DNA of 64,000 bases. Source: Prevotella sp. OH937_COT-195 (lineage in GTDB: Bacteria > Bacteroidota > Bacteroidia > Bacteroidales > Bacteroidaceae). The notes below the pieces were generated by a model that saw nothing but the letters and a program-made list of their open reading frames with translations, was not told the origin of the DNA and ran no database searches. This document shows, one piece after another, positions 34,595 to 43,337 of this stretch; positions within the stretch are counted from its first letter, which is position 1, and the number at the start of each line of letters is the position of its first letter. A program made the translations under genes and the position numbers. The stretch is from assembly GCF_003932845.1 (NCBI RefSeq), contig NZ_RQZH01000001.1:172891-236890 (forward strand), written 5' to 3'.

Positions 34595-37500
34595 ATGCAA
34601 CTAACTGTATATAAAGCGAGTGCAGGTAGCGGAAAAACATTTCGTCTTGCAGTGGAATATATAAAACTACTTATAAAAAATCCGGAGAATGAACACAAAA
34701 GCATTCTTGCCGTGACATTTACGAACAAGGCTACGGAGGAAATGAAAGAACGTATCATGTCGCAACTGTACGGTATATGGAAAAAATTGCCCGACTCGGA
34801 GATGTACCTTAGAAAAGTGTCGGAGGAATTGAAGATGGATGTAACGGAAACAAGTAGAAGAGCGGGAATTGCATTAAGTCGTCTAATACACGATTTTGAC
34901 TATTTCAGAGTACAGACCATTGATAAATTTTTTCAAAGTATCCTGCGTAATCTTGCACATGAATTGGGACTTACTCCCAAACTACGGGTAGGTCTGAATG
35001 ATAATCAAGTGGAGGAAATGGCTGTTGACCGATTAATCGAGGATTTGTCAGACAATGATAAGGAACTTTCATGGATTATCGACTATATAACGAGAAATAT
35101 ATCCGAGGACAAAGGATGGAACGTAACATCGCAGATTAAGAGTTTTGGAAAGACGATATTTAACGATACATACAAGGAAAAACGAGACGCGATAAACAAC
35201 GTGGCCGGAAAGGAGGAGAACTTTGAATTGTTCTTTGGAAACATGAAAAGTATAATTGACACGTTCGAGAAAGAAATGGTAGGATATGAACTTAAATTCA
35301 TGGAATTACTCAATGAGAACGGTGTGGATATTGACGAACTCAAGAAAACACCATGCGGATATTTCAAGAAACTGGCCGAGAAAAAGTTTACTACGAGCGA
35401 ATTGGGAAAAGTTACATATATCAAAGCCATGGAGTCGGCAGAGGAATGGGTTACGAAACCGATGGCAAAGAAACGTCCTGAATTGCTTGAGTTTGCAGAG
35501 CAACATCTAATGCCGTTATTGCGTGAGGCGAACGAGAAGGTAAGAAATGAAATAAGAAGGTACAATACTGCGAGAATGTCGCTGACGTACATAAACCAAT
35601 TGCGCCTGTTAAGCGCGATAGAGAAGAAAGTGGGAGAAGTTAATTACAACGCCAACCGTTTTCTGTTGAGCGATACACAGCAACTGCTTTCAGAATTTGT
35701 CAAAGGTAGTGATTCACCGTTTATCTACGAAAAAATCGGTACACAGATAAGTCATGTTATGATAGATGAATTCCAAGACACAAGTACAGTGCAGTGGAAA
35801 AACTTTCTTGTACTGCTTAAAGACTGCATGAGCAGGGCAGACCCAGGCGTGAAAGATGTGGCACAAAATCTTATAGTGGGCGATGTGAAACAGAGTATAT
35901 ACCGATGGAGATCGGGAGACTGGCAATTGTTGAATAACATAGAAAACTTGTTTGACGGAAATGAACTGAAAATAGAACCAATGGAATATAACTTCCGTTC
36001 TGCCAAGAATATAATACGTTTCAATAATGCTTTCTTCGAGACTGCTGTAAGGATTGAGACCGACAACGAGAGGGAGACGAGCGGTGATAATGCACAGGAA
36101 CTTGAGAGGGCATATTGTGACGTGATACAGGAAATTCCTGAGAGAAATGCTGATGGAGGAATGGTAAAAGTTACGCTGCTACCGTCTGACGATATTCGGG
36201 AACGTATGTTCGACAAGGTTGTGGATACGATAGACGAACTTATAAAAAAAGGAGTTCCGCAAAACAAAATAGCGATATTGCTGAGATGGAACAAGGATAT
36301 AACATTCATAGCGGAGAAATTGATGCGTGTGCGCCCGGAAATTCATCTCGTAAGCGATGAAGCGTTCAGGCTCGAAGCCTCATTGGCGGTCAACATGATA
36401 ATAGAGGCTCTGCGTCTGCTGTTGCATCCTGAAGATTTGCTCACAAGAGCCATTCTGGCCAAGCAATATCAGAGAAACATAATTGAAAGCGACACAAGTG
36501 AAGGTAATATGATGTGGCATGCCGACGAGAAAAAGATAAACGCTTTGCTGCCGGAAAACTTCACTGCATGTTTTGAAAGAATGACGGAGATGCCGTTGAC
36601 AGACTTGATAGAATATATATATAATGTGTTAGGACTCGACAGATTGAATGACCAGAGTGCTTATGTTTGTGCTTTCCATGATGCGGTCAGTGAGTTTGCA
36701 AAAGATTACACACCAGAAATAGAAGCATTGCTAAAAGAATGGGAAGAAAACATGCACTCAAAGAACATACAGAGTGACGAGATAGACGGCATACGCATGC
36801 TGACAATACACAAGAGCAAAGGACTTGAATTTGATAACGTAATATTACCTTTTGCAAATTGGAAAATTGGCGGCAGCGATATGCTGTGGTGTTCAACAGA
36901 CGAAGAACCGTTCTGTCAGATGCCGCTGATTCCTGTGAGATATTGTCAGGAAATGAACAATAGTCTTTTTGCGGAAGACTACAAGCATGAACATCTGCAA
37001 ACTACCGTTGACAACATGAACTTACTGTATGTGGCTTTCACACGTGCAGTAAACAACCTTTTTGTCATAGGGCAGAGTGATGGTAAGGCAAACAGATCAT
37101 ACGTTATATGCCGGTCTGTTGAGGAGGTGGCGGAGAAACTTGACGGAGCGACACTTTCCGGAAAAATTAATAATGACAAAGAAGGAAAAAATAACTCTCA
37201 AGCAGAGGAAATTGAGTTCTGTTACGGCTCGTTCAAAGAATGTGACGGAGAAAGTAAACACAAGACATCAAACGTTTTCTTGCAGGAAACAAGAAAAGTA
37301 AAGGTTGATGTAAAAACATTCCCTGTTCCGGTAAGTTTCAGGCAAAGCAATAAGAGCGATGAGTTTACACGTCAGGAAGACAGCGATGTCAAAGATACCA
37401 CATATATAAAGCGCGGCTGTATAATGCACAAGATATTCTCGCAGATTGATACAAAGGACGACGTGGTACGGGTAATGAAGGAAATGGAACAGGAAGGAAT

Positions 37501-37840
37501 ACTTTATGACGAACTGACTCGTGATGACCTGCTGGCAGCAATAGGCAAATGCCTTGAGTCTCCAATTGCCTCAGATTGGTTCTCCGGAAGGTGGAAGACA
37601 TTCAAAGAATGTTCTGTGCTGGAGATGGATGACGGAAAAATAAAGGAACACCGCCCGGACAGAGTAATGACTGACGGTGATAGCACGATAGTGGTTGACT
37701 ACAAGTTCGGGATGCCGCGCACAAACCACGAAGAACAGATACACAGATATATGCGATTACTCGACGACATGGGATGTAAGAACATAAAGGGATACCTATG
37801 GTACGTTGACAAAAATATAATTAAGGAATTTGACAACTAA
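34595..37840 (+). CDS. AddA/RecB-like UvrD-family helicase with C-terminal nuclease domain
   Basis: 1081-residue ATP-dependent double-strand-break end-resection enzyme. Helicase motifs in order: Q/Walker A TVYKASAGSGKTFRL, Ia AVTFTNKATEEMKERI, II VMIDEFQDTSTVQW, III IVGDVKQSIYRWRSGDW, IV MEYNFRSAKNI, V RMLTIHKSKGLEFDNVILP, VI LLYVAFTRAVNNLFV. The C-terminal PD-(D/E)XK nuclease has HRPDRVMTDG and VVDYKFGMPRTNHEEQ. The next gene, 7 bp downstream, encodes an AddB-like protein, so an AddAB-type complex that loads RecA is inferred. ATG 34595 directly precedes the Q/Walker A region and is the only sensible start. Confidence 0.9.
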   Translation: MQLTVYKASAGSGKTFRLAVEYIKLLIKNPENEHKSILAVTFTNKATEEMKERIMSQLYGIWKKLPDSEMYLRKVSEELKMDVTETSRRAGIALSRLIHDFDYFRVQTIDKFFQSILRNLAHELGLTPKLRVGLNDNQVEEMAVDRLIEDLSDNDKELSWIIDYITRNISEDKGWNVTSQIKSFGKTIFNDTYKEKRDAINNVAGKEENFELFFGNMKSIIDTFEKEMVGYELKFMELLNENGVDIDELKKTPCGYFKKLAEKKFTTSELGKVTYIKAMESAEEWVTKPMAKKRPELLEFAEQHLMPLLREANEKVRNEIRRYNTARMSLTYINQLRLLSAIEKKVGEVNYNANRFLLSDTQQLLSEFVKGSDSPFIYEKIGTQISHVMIDEFQDTSTVQWKNFLVLLKDCMSRADPGVKDVAQNLIVGDVKQSIYRWRSGDWQLLNNIENLFDGNELKIEPMEYNFRSAKNIIRFNNAFFETAVRIETDNERETSGDNAQELERAYCDVIQEIPERNADGGMVKVTLLPSDDIRERMFDKVVDTIDELIKKGVPQNKIAILLRWNKDITFIAEKLMRVRPEIHLVSDEAFRLEASLAVNMIIEALRLLLHPEDLLTRAILAKQYQRNIIESDTSEGNMMWHADEKKINALLPENFTACFERMTEMPLTDLIEYIYNVLGLDRLNDQSAYVCAFHDAVSEFAKDYTPEIEALLKEWEENMHSKNIQSDEIDGIRMLTIHKSKGLEFDNVILPFANWKIGGSDMLWCSTDEEPFCQMPLIPVRYCQEMNNSLFAEDYKHEHLQTTVDNMNLLYVAFTRAVNNLFVIGQSDGKANRSYVICRSVEEVAEKLDGATLSGKINNDKEGKNNSQAEEIEFCYGSFKECDGESKHKTSNVFLQETRKVKVDVKTFPVPVSFRQSNKSDEFTRQEDSDVKDTTYIKRGCIMHKIFSQIDTKDDVVRVMKEMEQEGILYDELTRDDLLAAIGKCLESPIASDWFSGRWKTFKECSVLEMDDGKIKEHRPDRVMTDGDSTIVVDYKFGMPRTNHEEQIHRYMRLLDDMGCKNIKGYLWYVDKNIIKEFDN

Positions 37841-37847
37841 GTACGCC

Positions 37848-40754
37848 ATGACATCATTTTTGGAACATATAGCAGAAGACATAATAACGAAACACGGCAC
37901 AGACCTTTCTGACATAACGATTGTTTTTCCAAACAAACGCGCATCGTTGTTCATGAAAGAAATGCTTGCAATTAAGGCGGGGAAACCGATGTGGAGTCCG
38001 CAATATATTACCATAAGCGAATTGTTCAGAAGACAGACGGAAACTGTTGTGGCCGATCCCGTAAAACTTGTATGCGAACTATTCAAAGTATATTCTGCAT
38101 ACCATGGGACGGAAGAACTTACACTCGATAAATTTTACGGGTGGGGGCAATTAATGATTTCTGACTTTGATGATATTGACAAGAATATGGCCAATGCTGA
38201 TGCCGTATTCTCGAATATCACTGCTTTCCATGAATTGGAAAACAAAATAGATTTCACACAAGGACAAAGGGAGGCAATAGAACGTTTTTTCAATATCATA
38301 CTTGATGAAGACAACTCGGAAATAAAAGAAAAATTCTTAAAGATGTGGAATAGTCTTGCCGATATTTATCATAAATTCAATGAACGGCTTGCCGGCGAAG
38401 GACTGGCATACGAAGGAGCACTATACCGAAAAGTGGTTGAAAGCAAATGTCTTAATCTGTCGTCAGAGAAATATGTCTTTGTGGGATTCAATGTTGTGCA
38501 AAAGGTTGAGAGACAATTGTTTTCGATGCTACAAGAGGAAGGGCGCGCGTTGTTCTACTGGGACTACGATAATTTTTTCATGCAGGAGAGAAACTCCGTG
38601 TCAAACGAAGTGAGCAGATATAGTTATATATCAAGACTGAAAGAAAAGTTTGTAAACGAACTTGCACCTGACCGTACGGACGTATTTGACACTATGAAAG
38701 AAGAGAAAGAAGTGAAATTTGTCAGTGCACCGACTGAGAATATACAGGCACGTTATGTTTCTAAATGGCTGATGGATAACGACCGTATGCTACACGGTAG
38801 ACGAACGGCAATAGTGATGTGTCACGAAACGTTGCTGCAAACAATAATACACTGTCTTCCTGAAGAAATGCCTGCGGTGAACGTAACCACCGGATACCCG
38901 TTGTCACAAGCACCGATAACAACATTGGTTGCCAATTTCCTTACGCTACATTCCGAAGGATATGTTGCTGACGGGAAAGTGTTCCGATTGCATTTTGTCA
39001 ACGCGGTACTCTCACACCCGTATGCCAAGTATATATCACAGAAAGCACGAGAACTACGCTCAACACTTAACAGCATGCACCGATATTTTCCAAATGTCGA
39101 AGAACTTATGGGAGATGATGGGTTGTCGCTCATTTTTAGTCCGATAGACCGTGAGAAAAATAATTATAACGAGTTTATTGTAAGACGTTTGGCGGACATC
39201 GTAAAACAGATTGCACGTAATTTTCCGGAGAATAAAAAGCAAGAGAATGGTTTTGCCGTAGAGTCATTATTCCGCACTTACACTTTGCTTATGCGCATCG
39301 TGAACCTTATAGAGGATCGCGACCTTATAGTAGATTTTGATACATTACGCCGCCTGATGATGCAAATAATCGGAAGTACGACAATCCCATTCCACGGCGA
39401 ACCGGTAGAGGGAGTACAGATAATGGGAGTGCTTGAAACGCGTAACATCGACTTCGATCATGTCCTGCTGTTATCCTGCAACGAAGGCAACATGCCCAAA
39501 GGTATAAACGATGCATCGTTTATACCGCATTCTATACGTTATGGGCATGGATTGACCACCATAGACAATAAGGTATCCGTATATGCTTATTATTTCAACA
39601 GCATAATACAGCGGTGTAAGGATGTTACAATAGTATATAACAACTCAACCGATGGTGGAAGGAGTGGCGAGATGTCACGTTTCATGGTGCAAATGATGGT
39701 AGAAAAACCTGCAACATGGAAATTGTCGAAAGAAGCTCTGTCGGCAGGACAACACTCTATGATATCCATTCCTGCGGAAATTGCAAAAGAAGGAAAGGTG
39801 GCGGATATACTCGACGAGATGGACTCATTCTCGCCTACGGCAATCAACAATTACCTTTATTGCCAATTGCGCTTTTTCTATAACTATGTAGCGGGACTGA
39901 AGGAGAACGACGAGACAGATGATGACAGCATTGACAATCGTATATTCGGACTTGTATTCCACGAGGCATCGGAGATAATATATAATAAGGTAAAGGGAGC
40001 AGTGATAACCAAAGAAGTTCTGAATTACCTGCTGAAAGACAAGGCCGGCATATATCGTGCCATAGACGAGGCTTTTAGGAAAGAACTATTCAAGATAAAT
40101 GACAATTCGGATTTTAAACCTAAATACAATGGTATTCAACTCATCAACAGGGAGGTTATAAGGAAATATTTGGAGATGCTGTTAAGGCTTGACATAAGAC
40201 TTGCACCGTTTACGATAATAGGCTTGGAACATGACGTGTATGAGGATATAACGATATGTACCGACAAAGGAGAGAGAAAGATAAAAGTGGGCGGACGCAT
40301 AGACCGTATTGACAAAGTTAGAGACAATGAGAGCGGAAAAGAGGTAATTCGTGTGGTGGATTACAAAACCGGTTCAAAGGAAATTAAAAGTCCATCAGCC
40401 AACATTGAAGCCGTGTTTGACCCATTGGCAAAATCAGACAGTCATCGCGATTACTATCTTCAGGCAATGCTTTACTCTTTGCTCATCAGTAGGAAACGGC
40501 AAGAAAGTAATGTACCTGTGTCACCAGCATTGCTGTTCATTCAACATTCATACGCCGATGATACCAACCCCACGCTTTATTTCAAAGACAAAAACGTCAA
40601 AGAATATATAAACGACATATCAATATATGGTGACATTTTTATGGAGAACTTAAAAAGGGTTATGACTGAAATTCTTGATACTTCGATTACTTTCAAGCCT
40701 ACGGAGGAAAGAAAACGCTGTACTATGTGTCCATACTACAAACTCTGCCGGTAA
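37848..40754 (+). CDS. AddB-like PD-(D/E)XK nuclease with Fe-S cysteines
   Basis: 968-residue partner of the upstream helicase-nuclease. The N-terminal helicase-like part (VFPNKRASLFMKEML) lacks a Walker A Lys loop, so it is likely inactive as a motor, as a scaffold or Chi-reader would be. The C-terminal nuclease shows GGRIDRIDK and IRVVDYKTGSKE. Cys672 (YLYCQLRFFYNYVAG) together with Cys958, Cys961 and Cys967 (RCTMCPYYKLC) reproduce the AddB 4Fe-4S spacing, Cys...CxxCx5C. The frame opens at TTG 37830, overlapping the helicase stop; ATG 37848 is preferred. Its last 19 bp overlap the convergent menE gene. Confidence 0.88.
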   Translation: MTSFLEHIAEDIITKHGTDLSDITIVFPNKRASLFMKEMLAIKAGKPMWSPQYITISELFRRQTETVVADPVKLVCELFKVYSAYHGTEELTLDKFYGWGQLMISDFDDIDKNMANADAVFSNITAFHELENKIDFTQGQREAIERFFNIILDEDNSEIKEKFLKMWNSLADIYHKFNERLAGEGLAYEGALYRKVVESKCLNLSSEKYVFVGFNVVQKVERQLFSMLQEEGRALFYWDYDNFFMQERNSVSNEVSRYSYISRLKEKFVNELAPDRTDVFDTMKEEKEVKFVSAPTENIQARYVSKWLMDNDRMLHGRRTAIVMCHETLLQTIIHCLPEEMPAVNVTTGYPLSQAPITTLVANFLTLHSEGYVADGKVFRLHFVNAVLSHPYAKYISQKARELRSTLNSMHRYFPNVEELMGDDGLSLIFSPIDREKNNYNEFIVRRLADIVKQIARNFPENKKQENGFAVESLFRTYTLLMRIVNLIEDRDLIVDFDTLRRLMMQIIGSTTIPFHGEPVEGVQIMGVLETRNIDFDHVLLLSCNEGNMPKGINDASFIPHSIRYGHGLTTIDNKVSVYAYYFNSIIQRCKDVTIVYNNSTDGGRSGEMSRFMVQMMVEKPATWKLSKEALSAGQHSMISIPAEIAKEGKVADILDEMDSFSPTAINNYLYCQLRFFYNYVAGLKENDETDDDSIDNRIFGLVFHEASEIIYNKVKGAVITKEVLNYLLKDKAGIYRAIDEAFRKELFKINDNSDFKPKYNGIQLINREVIRKYLEMLLRLDIRLAPFTIIGLEHDVYEDITICTDKGERKIKVGGRIDRIDKVRDNESGKEVIRVVDYKTGSKEIKSPSANIEAVFDPLAKSDSHRDYYLQAMLYSLLISRKRQESNVPVSPALLFIQHSYADDTNPTLYFKDKNVKEYINDISIYGDIFMENLKRVMTEILDTSITFKPTEERKRCTMCPYYKLCR

Positions 40755-41701
40755 GGAATGGCTCTCTTTATTTTCATCGTTTCTGTACGTGGCAATTCGC
40801 AAACAACCATGAAATGACGTGGTTGCCAATACTTGGGAAGAATATCTGCACAGATGCGACGTGCTTTATCAACAATATTTTTGTCGCGGCTTTCTATAAC
40901 CATTACCATCGCTTCGCCGAACTTGTCATCGTTGCGTTTGGTTATAATGAACGGAATGGCGAAATGTTCGGCAATGATACGTTCCACCTCCTCCGCATGT
41001 ATTTTTATACCACCGGAGCAGATGACATTGTCTTTACGTCCGATAATACGAAATCTCCGACCGTCGGAAGCAAACTCCGCGATGTCATTTGTCTTGAGAT
41101 TTAAAGCTCCGGTTGCCTTATCGCTGACAACAAGACAACCATCGGAGTCAAGTGATAGACTTACATTAATGAGCGGCTCGTACCATGCTTCGCCACCAAT
41201 TCGTCTCAATGCGACATGCGACAAAGTCTCTGTCATACCATATGAACTCCATGCACGGCACTTGTGCAATGCCAAGCCTGACTCCATCTCACTACTTACG
41301 GAACCTCCTCCTACGAGCAGGTTGGCAACATCATCAAGCCGTTTCCGTGCAGTTTTGTCGTGCATGGTGTTCCATACCTGCATGGGAACCATTGCAACAA
41401 AATCATAACAACCGGTGCAATCTGCCAATGGATTGCCACAAGGTTCTATTATGTCGAGTCTCAAACCTCTCTCTATAGCCCTCACTGCCATCATTTTACC
41501 TGCAATATAGTCAAGACTCATGCAAAGCAATGCCCGGTCGCCACGACGGAGACCAAAGAAATCATTGGTACGGCATGCCGATGCCAACATGCACTCTTTA
41601 TCTATCATTATTTTTTTAGGCACACCCGTCGAACCACTTGTCTGTACCTCTATATGGTCGTTACCATTGTTCCATTCCTCATAAAACTGCTTTATATCCA
41701 T
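40736..41701 (-). CDS. menE: o-Succinylbenzoate-CoA ligase
   Basis: ANL-superfamily acyl-CoA ligase of 321 residues that activates o-succinylbenzoate for menaquinone synthesis. Visible motifs are the P-loop QTSGSTGVPKKIMI, SSYGMTETLSHVALR, and RIIGRKDNVICSGGIKIHAEEVE, with the catalytic C-terminal Lys in ETMKIKRA. It is shorter at the N-terminus than many ligases, as is common for compact MenE. The frame extends to a TTG at 41719, but ATG 41701 gives MDIKQFYEEW. Its stop lies 19 bp inside the convergent AddB-like gene. menB and menC are 17 kb away. Confidence 0.88.
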   Translation of the reverse strand: MDIKQFYEEWNNGNDHIEVQTSGSTGVPKKIMIDKECMLASACRTNDFFGLRRGDRALLCMSLDYIAGKMMAVRAIERGLRLDIIEPCGNPLADCTGCYDFVAMVPMQVWNTMHDKTARKRLDDVANLLVGGGSVSSEMESGLALHKCRAWSSYGMTETLSHVALRRIGGEAWYEPLINVSLSLDSDGCLVVSDKATGALNLKTNDIAEFASDGRRFRIIGRKDNVICSGGIKIHAEEVERIIAEHFAIPFIITKRNDDKFGEAMVMVIESRDKNIVDKARRICADILPKYWQPRHFMVVCELPRTETMKIKRAIPYRQSL

Positions 41702-41733
41702 AACAGTGATAATAATCAACTTGGTTGTAAGTG

Positions 41734-41764
41734 CAAAAATACAAATTTAAATATAGAAAGCAAC
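41734..41764 (-). promoter_or_regulatory. Promoter of menE
   Basis: On the minus strand GTTG (41764-41761), 19 nt, TATTTTTG (41741-41734). A second overlapping box TAAATTTG (41749-41742) is also present. The leader is about 25 nt. Confidence 0.6.
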
Positions 41765-41965
41765 CTGTATAACAGAATTTTTTGTTACTTCGGATAAAAG
41801 GCTTGTATTATTTATACAACACTTTAAAATAACTTGTTATACTTAAGTAGTTCTATATTAATACTTTTGCAAAATTAATTCTGCAAATTATTATATGTTT
41901 TATTGATATACGTTTTATTACGAGTTGATAATAAGCATATTTCTCATTCGATAGAAGGTGCTTGG

Positions 41966-42031
41966 CAATTTCGCTGAAATTGGTGAGTGAAACCGCCGAA
42001 ATTGGTGAGTAAATTCGGCGATATAACAGTA
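41966..42031. repeat. 22-bp tandem dyad array C (3 units)
   Basis: Units start at 41966, 41988 and 42010. CAATTTCGCTGAAATTG (unit 1) and TGAAACCGCCGAAATTG (unit 2) are followed by the same five bases GTGAG; unit 3 is TAAATTCGGCGATATAA. Unit 1 has perfectly complementary half-sites (CAATTT/AAATTG). The array lies in the divergent gap between menE and the HXXEE gene. Confidence 0.82.
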
Positions 42032-42084
42032 CGATTAAGCACAAATGAGATGTCGGTTCGGAGTAAAAATAGTGTAAATATGGT

Positions 42085-42122
42085 GAGACCTCTGCATAAG
42101 TAATTAATTTAGCAGAGGTCTC
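42085..42122. other. 11-bp perfect hairpin in the menE-HXXEE gap
   Basis: GAGACCTCTGC (42085-42095) and GCAGAGGTCTC (42112-42122) surround a 16-nt AT loop. There is no adjacent gene end to terminate and no T-run on the plus strand; the minus strand continues ACCATATTT. It may be an operator, a relic terminator or a leader structure. Confidence 0.45.
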
Positions 42123-42278
42123 ATATTGCAATAGTTAAATATCATTATAAAAGTATTTCAAATACATTGAAAAGAGTTGATTTTGTGAGTAATAATTCGT
42201 CTGTTTAATCGTTATAATTAAAAAAGCGATATGATTGTAAGAATATGATATTATAGAACAATCAAAAACATATCAGTT

Positions 42279-42809
42279 ATGACAAATTTGAATTTTCTTA
42301 TGACATTGCTTCCCGTTGTTTTTATGATACATGACTTTGAAGAATTGATAATGTCTAATTCATGGTTGGCAAAAAACAGAGAAGAATTAAGGAAACGTTT
42401 CCCTAAAATTGAATACTTTCTCACAAGGCAGCGATTTTTTGAGTTATCAACTGCGGCATTTTCAGTTGCCGTTGCTCACGAGTTTCTGTTGATAACCATT
42501 GTTTCATTGACTGCCGTATTTTACAGTTTATATGAATGGTGGTTTGCAGCTTTTATGGCATTCTTTCTGCATCTGTTGGTACATATTGTGCAATGGGCTG
42601 TTTTTCGAAAATACATACCTGCCATTGTTACGAGCATTATGACTATGCCATATTGTATTTATACATTAATGTTGTTTGTGAAATTTTCTTTATTGTCATA
42701 TTTACAAATGCTATTATGGGCGTTTATAGGTATAGTCTTAATGGTTATGTCATTTATCTCTGCTTTCTATTTTGCCAATAAATTTAACCTATGGGAAAGA
42801 AAACAATAA
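42279..42809 (+). CDS. HXXEE-domain membrane protein
   Basis: 176-residue integral membrane protein. HDFEE at residues 18-22 (VVFMIHDFEELIMSNSW) is the HXXEE signature that names the family. Another His/Glu pair occurs in VAVAHEFLLI and a further His in FFLHLLVHIVQW; the spaced His and Glu residues suggest a metal site within about five helices. Function of the family is unknown. The gene and its partner are visibly more AT-rich than their neighbours. The next gene begins within its last codons (19-nt overlap), so the two are translationally coupled. Confidence 0.75.
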   Translation: MTNLNFLMTLLPVVFMIHDFEELIMSNSWLAKNREELRKRFPKIEYFLTRQRFFELSTAAFSVAVAHEFLLITIVSLTAVFYSLYEWWFAAFMAFFLHLLVHIVQWAVFRKYIPAIVTSIMTMPYCIYTLMLFVKFSLLSYLQMLLWAFIGIVLMVMSFISAFYFANKFNLWERKQ

Positions 42810-43210
42810 CATCAAATATAAAAGCAACCTTACATTGTAATTTGCAAAAGGTTTGGAATGCAGTGACATCGCTTACAGAATATTCATGGAGAAGTGATTT
42901 AAGCAGGATAGAGGTATTGTCAGATACGCAGTTTGTTGAAATAACAAAAGACGGGTATAGAACGCTTTTTACCATTACTGTAAAAGAGAACTGTCATAGA
43001 TGGGAATTTGATATGGAAAATGACAAAATAAAAGGACATTGGGTTGGGCTTTTTCTTGAAAATGAAGGTAAAACCACCATTGATTTCACTGAATGTTTGG
43101 AGACAAAGAAATTTTTTCCCAAACTATTTATAAGGATTTATTTGAAAATACACCAAATCAAGTATGTAAAAGACTTGAAACGTTTTTTGGAATCAAGTTC
43201 TGTTATATGA
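42791..43210 (+). CDS. SRPBCC (START/polyketide-cyclase-like) domain protein
   Basis: 139-residue soluble protein. The N-terminus ITSNIKATLHCNLQKVWNAVTSLTEYSWRSDLSRIEVL is the typical SRPBCC start (beta strand, then helices, then DLSRIEVL). The middle GYRTLFTITVKENCHRWEFDMEN and a long C-terminal helix (KYVKDLKRFLESS) fit the helix-grip fold, which binds hydrophobic ligands. It overlaps the HXXEE gene by 19 nt. A membrane protein and a lipid-pocket protein in one unit suggest shared handling of a hydrophobic molecule, but this is inference. Confidence 0.7.
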   Translation: MGKKTITSNIKATLHCNLQKVWNAVTSLTEYSWRSDLSRIEVLSDTQFVEITKDGYRTLFTITVKENCHRWEFDMENDKIKGHWVGLFLENEGKTTIDFTECLETKKFFPKLFIRIYLKIHQIKYVKDLKRFLESSSVI

Positions 43211-43297
43211 TAATAACTATTTCGAAAGAAGTATGCAAGTTAAACAATCTTGTGCATTAAACTTACAAACAACATCAAATATAATGTCATTTTTTCG

Positions 43298-43305
43298 TAA
43301 CTTTG
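43298..43305 (+). promoter_or_regulatory. Probable -7 box of fmt
   Basis: TAACTTTG matches TAnnTTTG 32 nt upstream of ATG 43338. No TTTG at the usual distance upstream, so this is weaker than the other promoters listed. Confidence 0.5.
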
Positions 43306-43337
43306 CAACGATTATCAAATCATAATAAACCAAATTG

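Noticed and set aside
37830..37847. TTG start for the AddB-like protein overlapping the upstream stop
   Set aside because: ATG 37848 is available and gives a normal N-terminus. The same reasoning was applied to infC, fmt and menE, which also have in-frame TTG codons just upstream, and to the second SpoU gene, which has a GTG.
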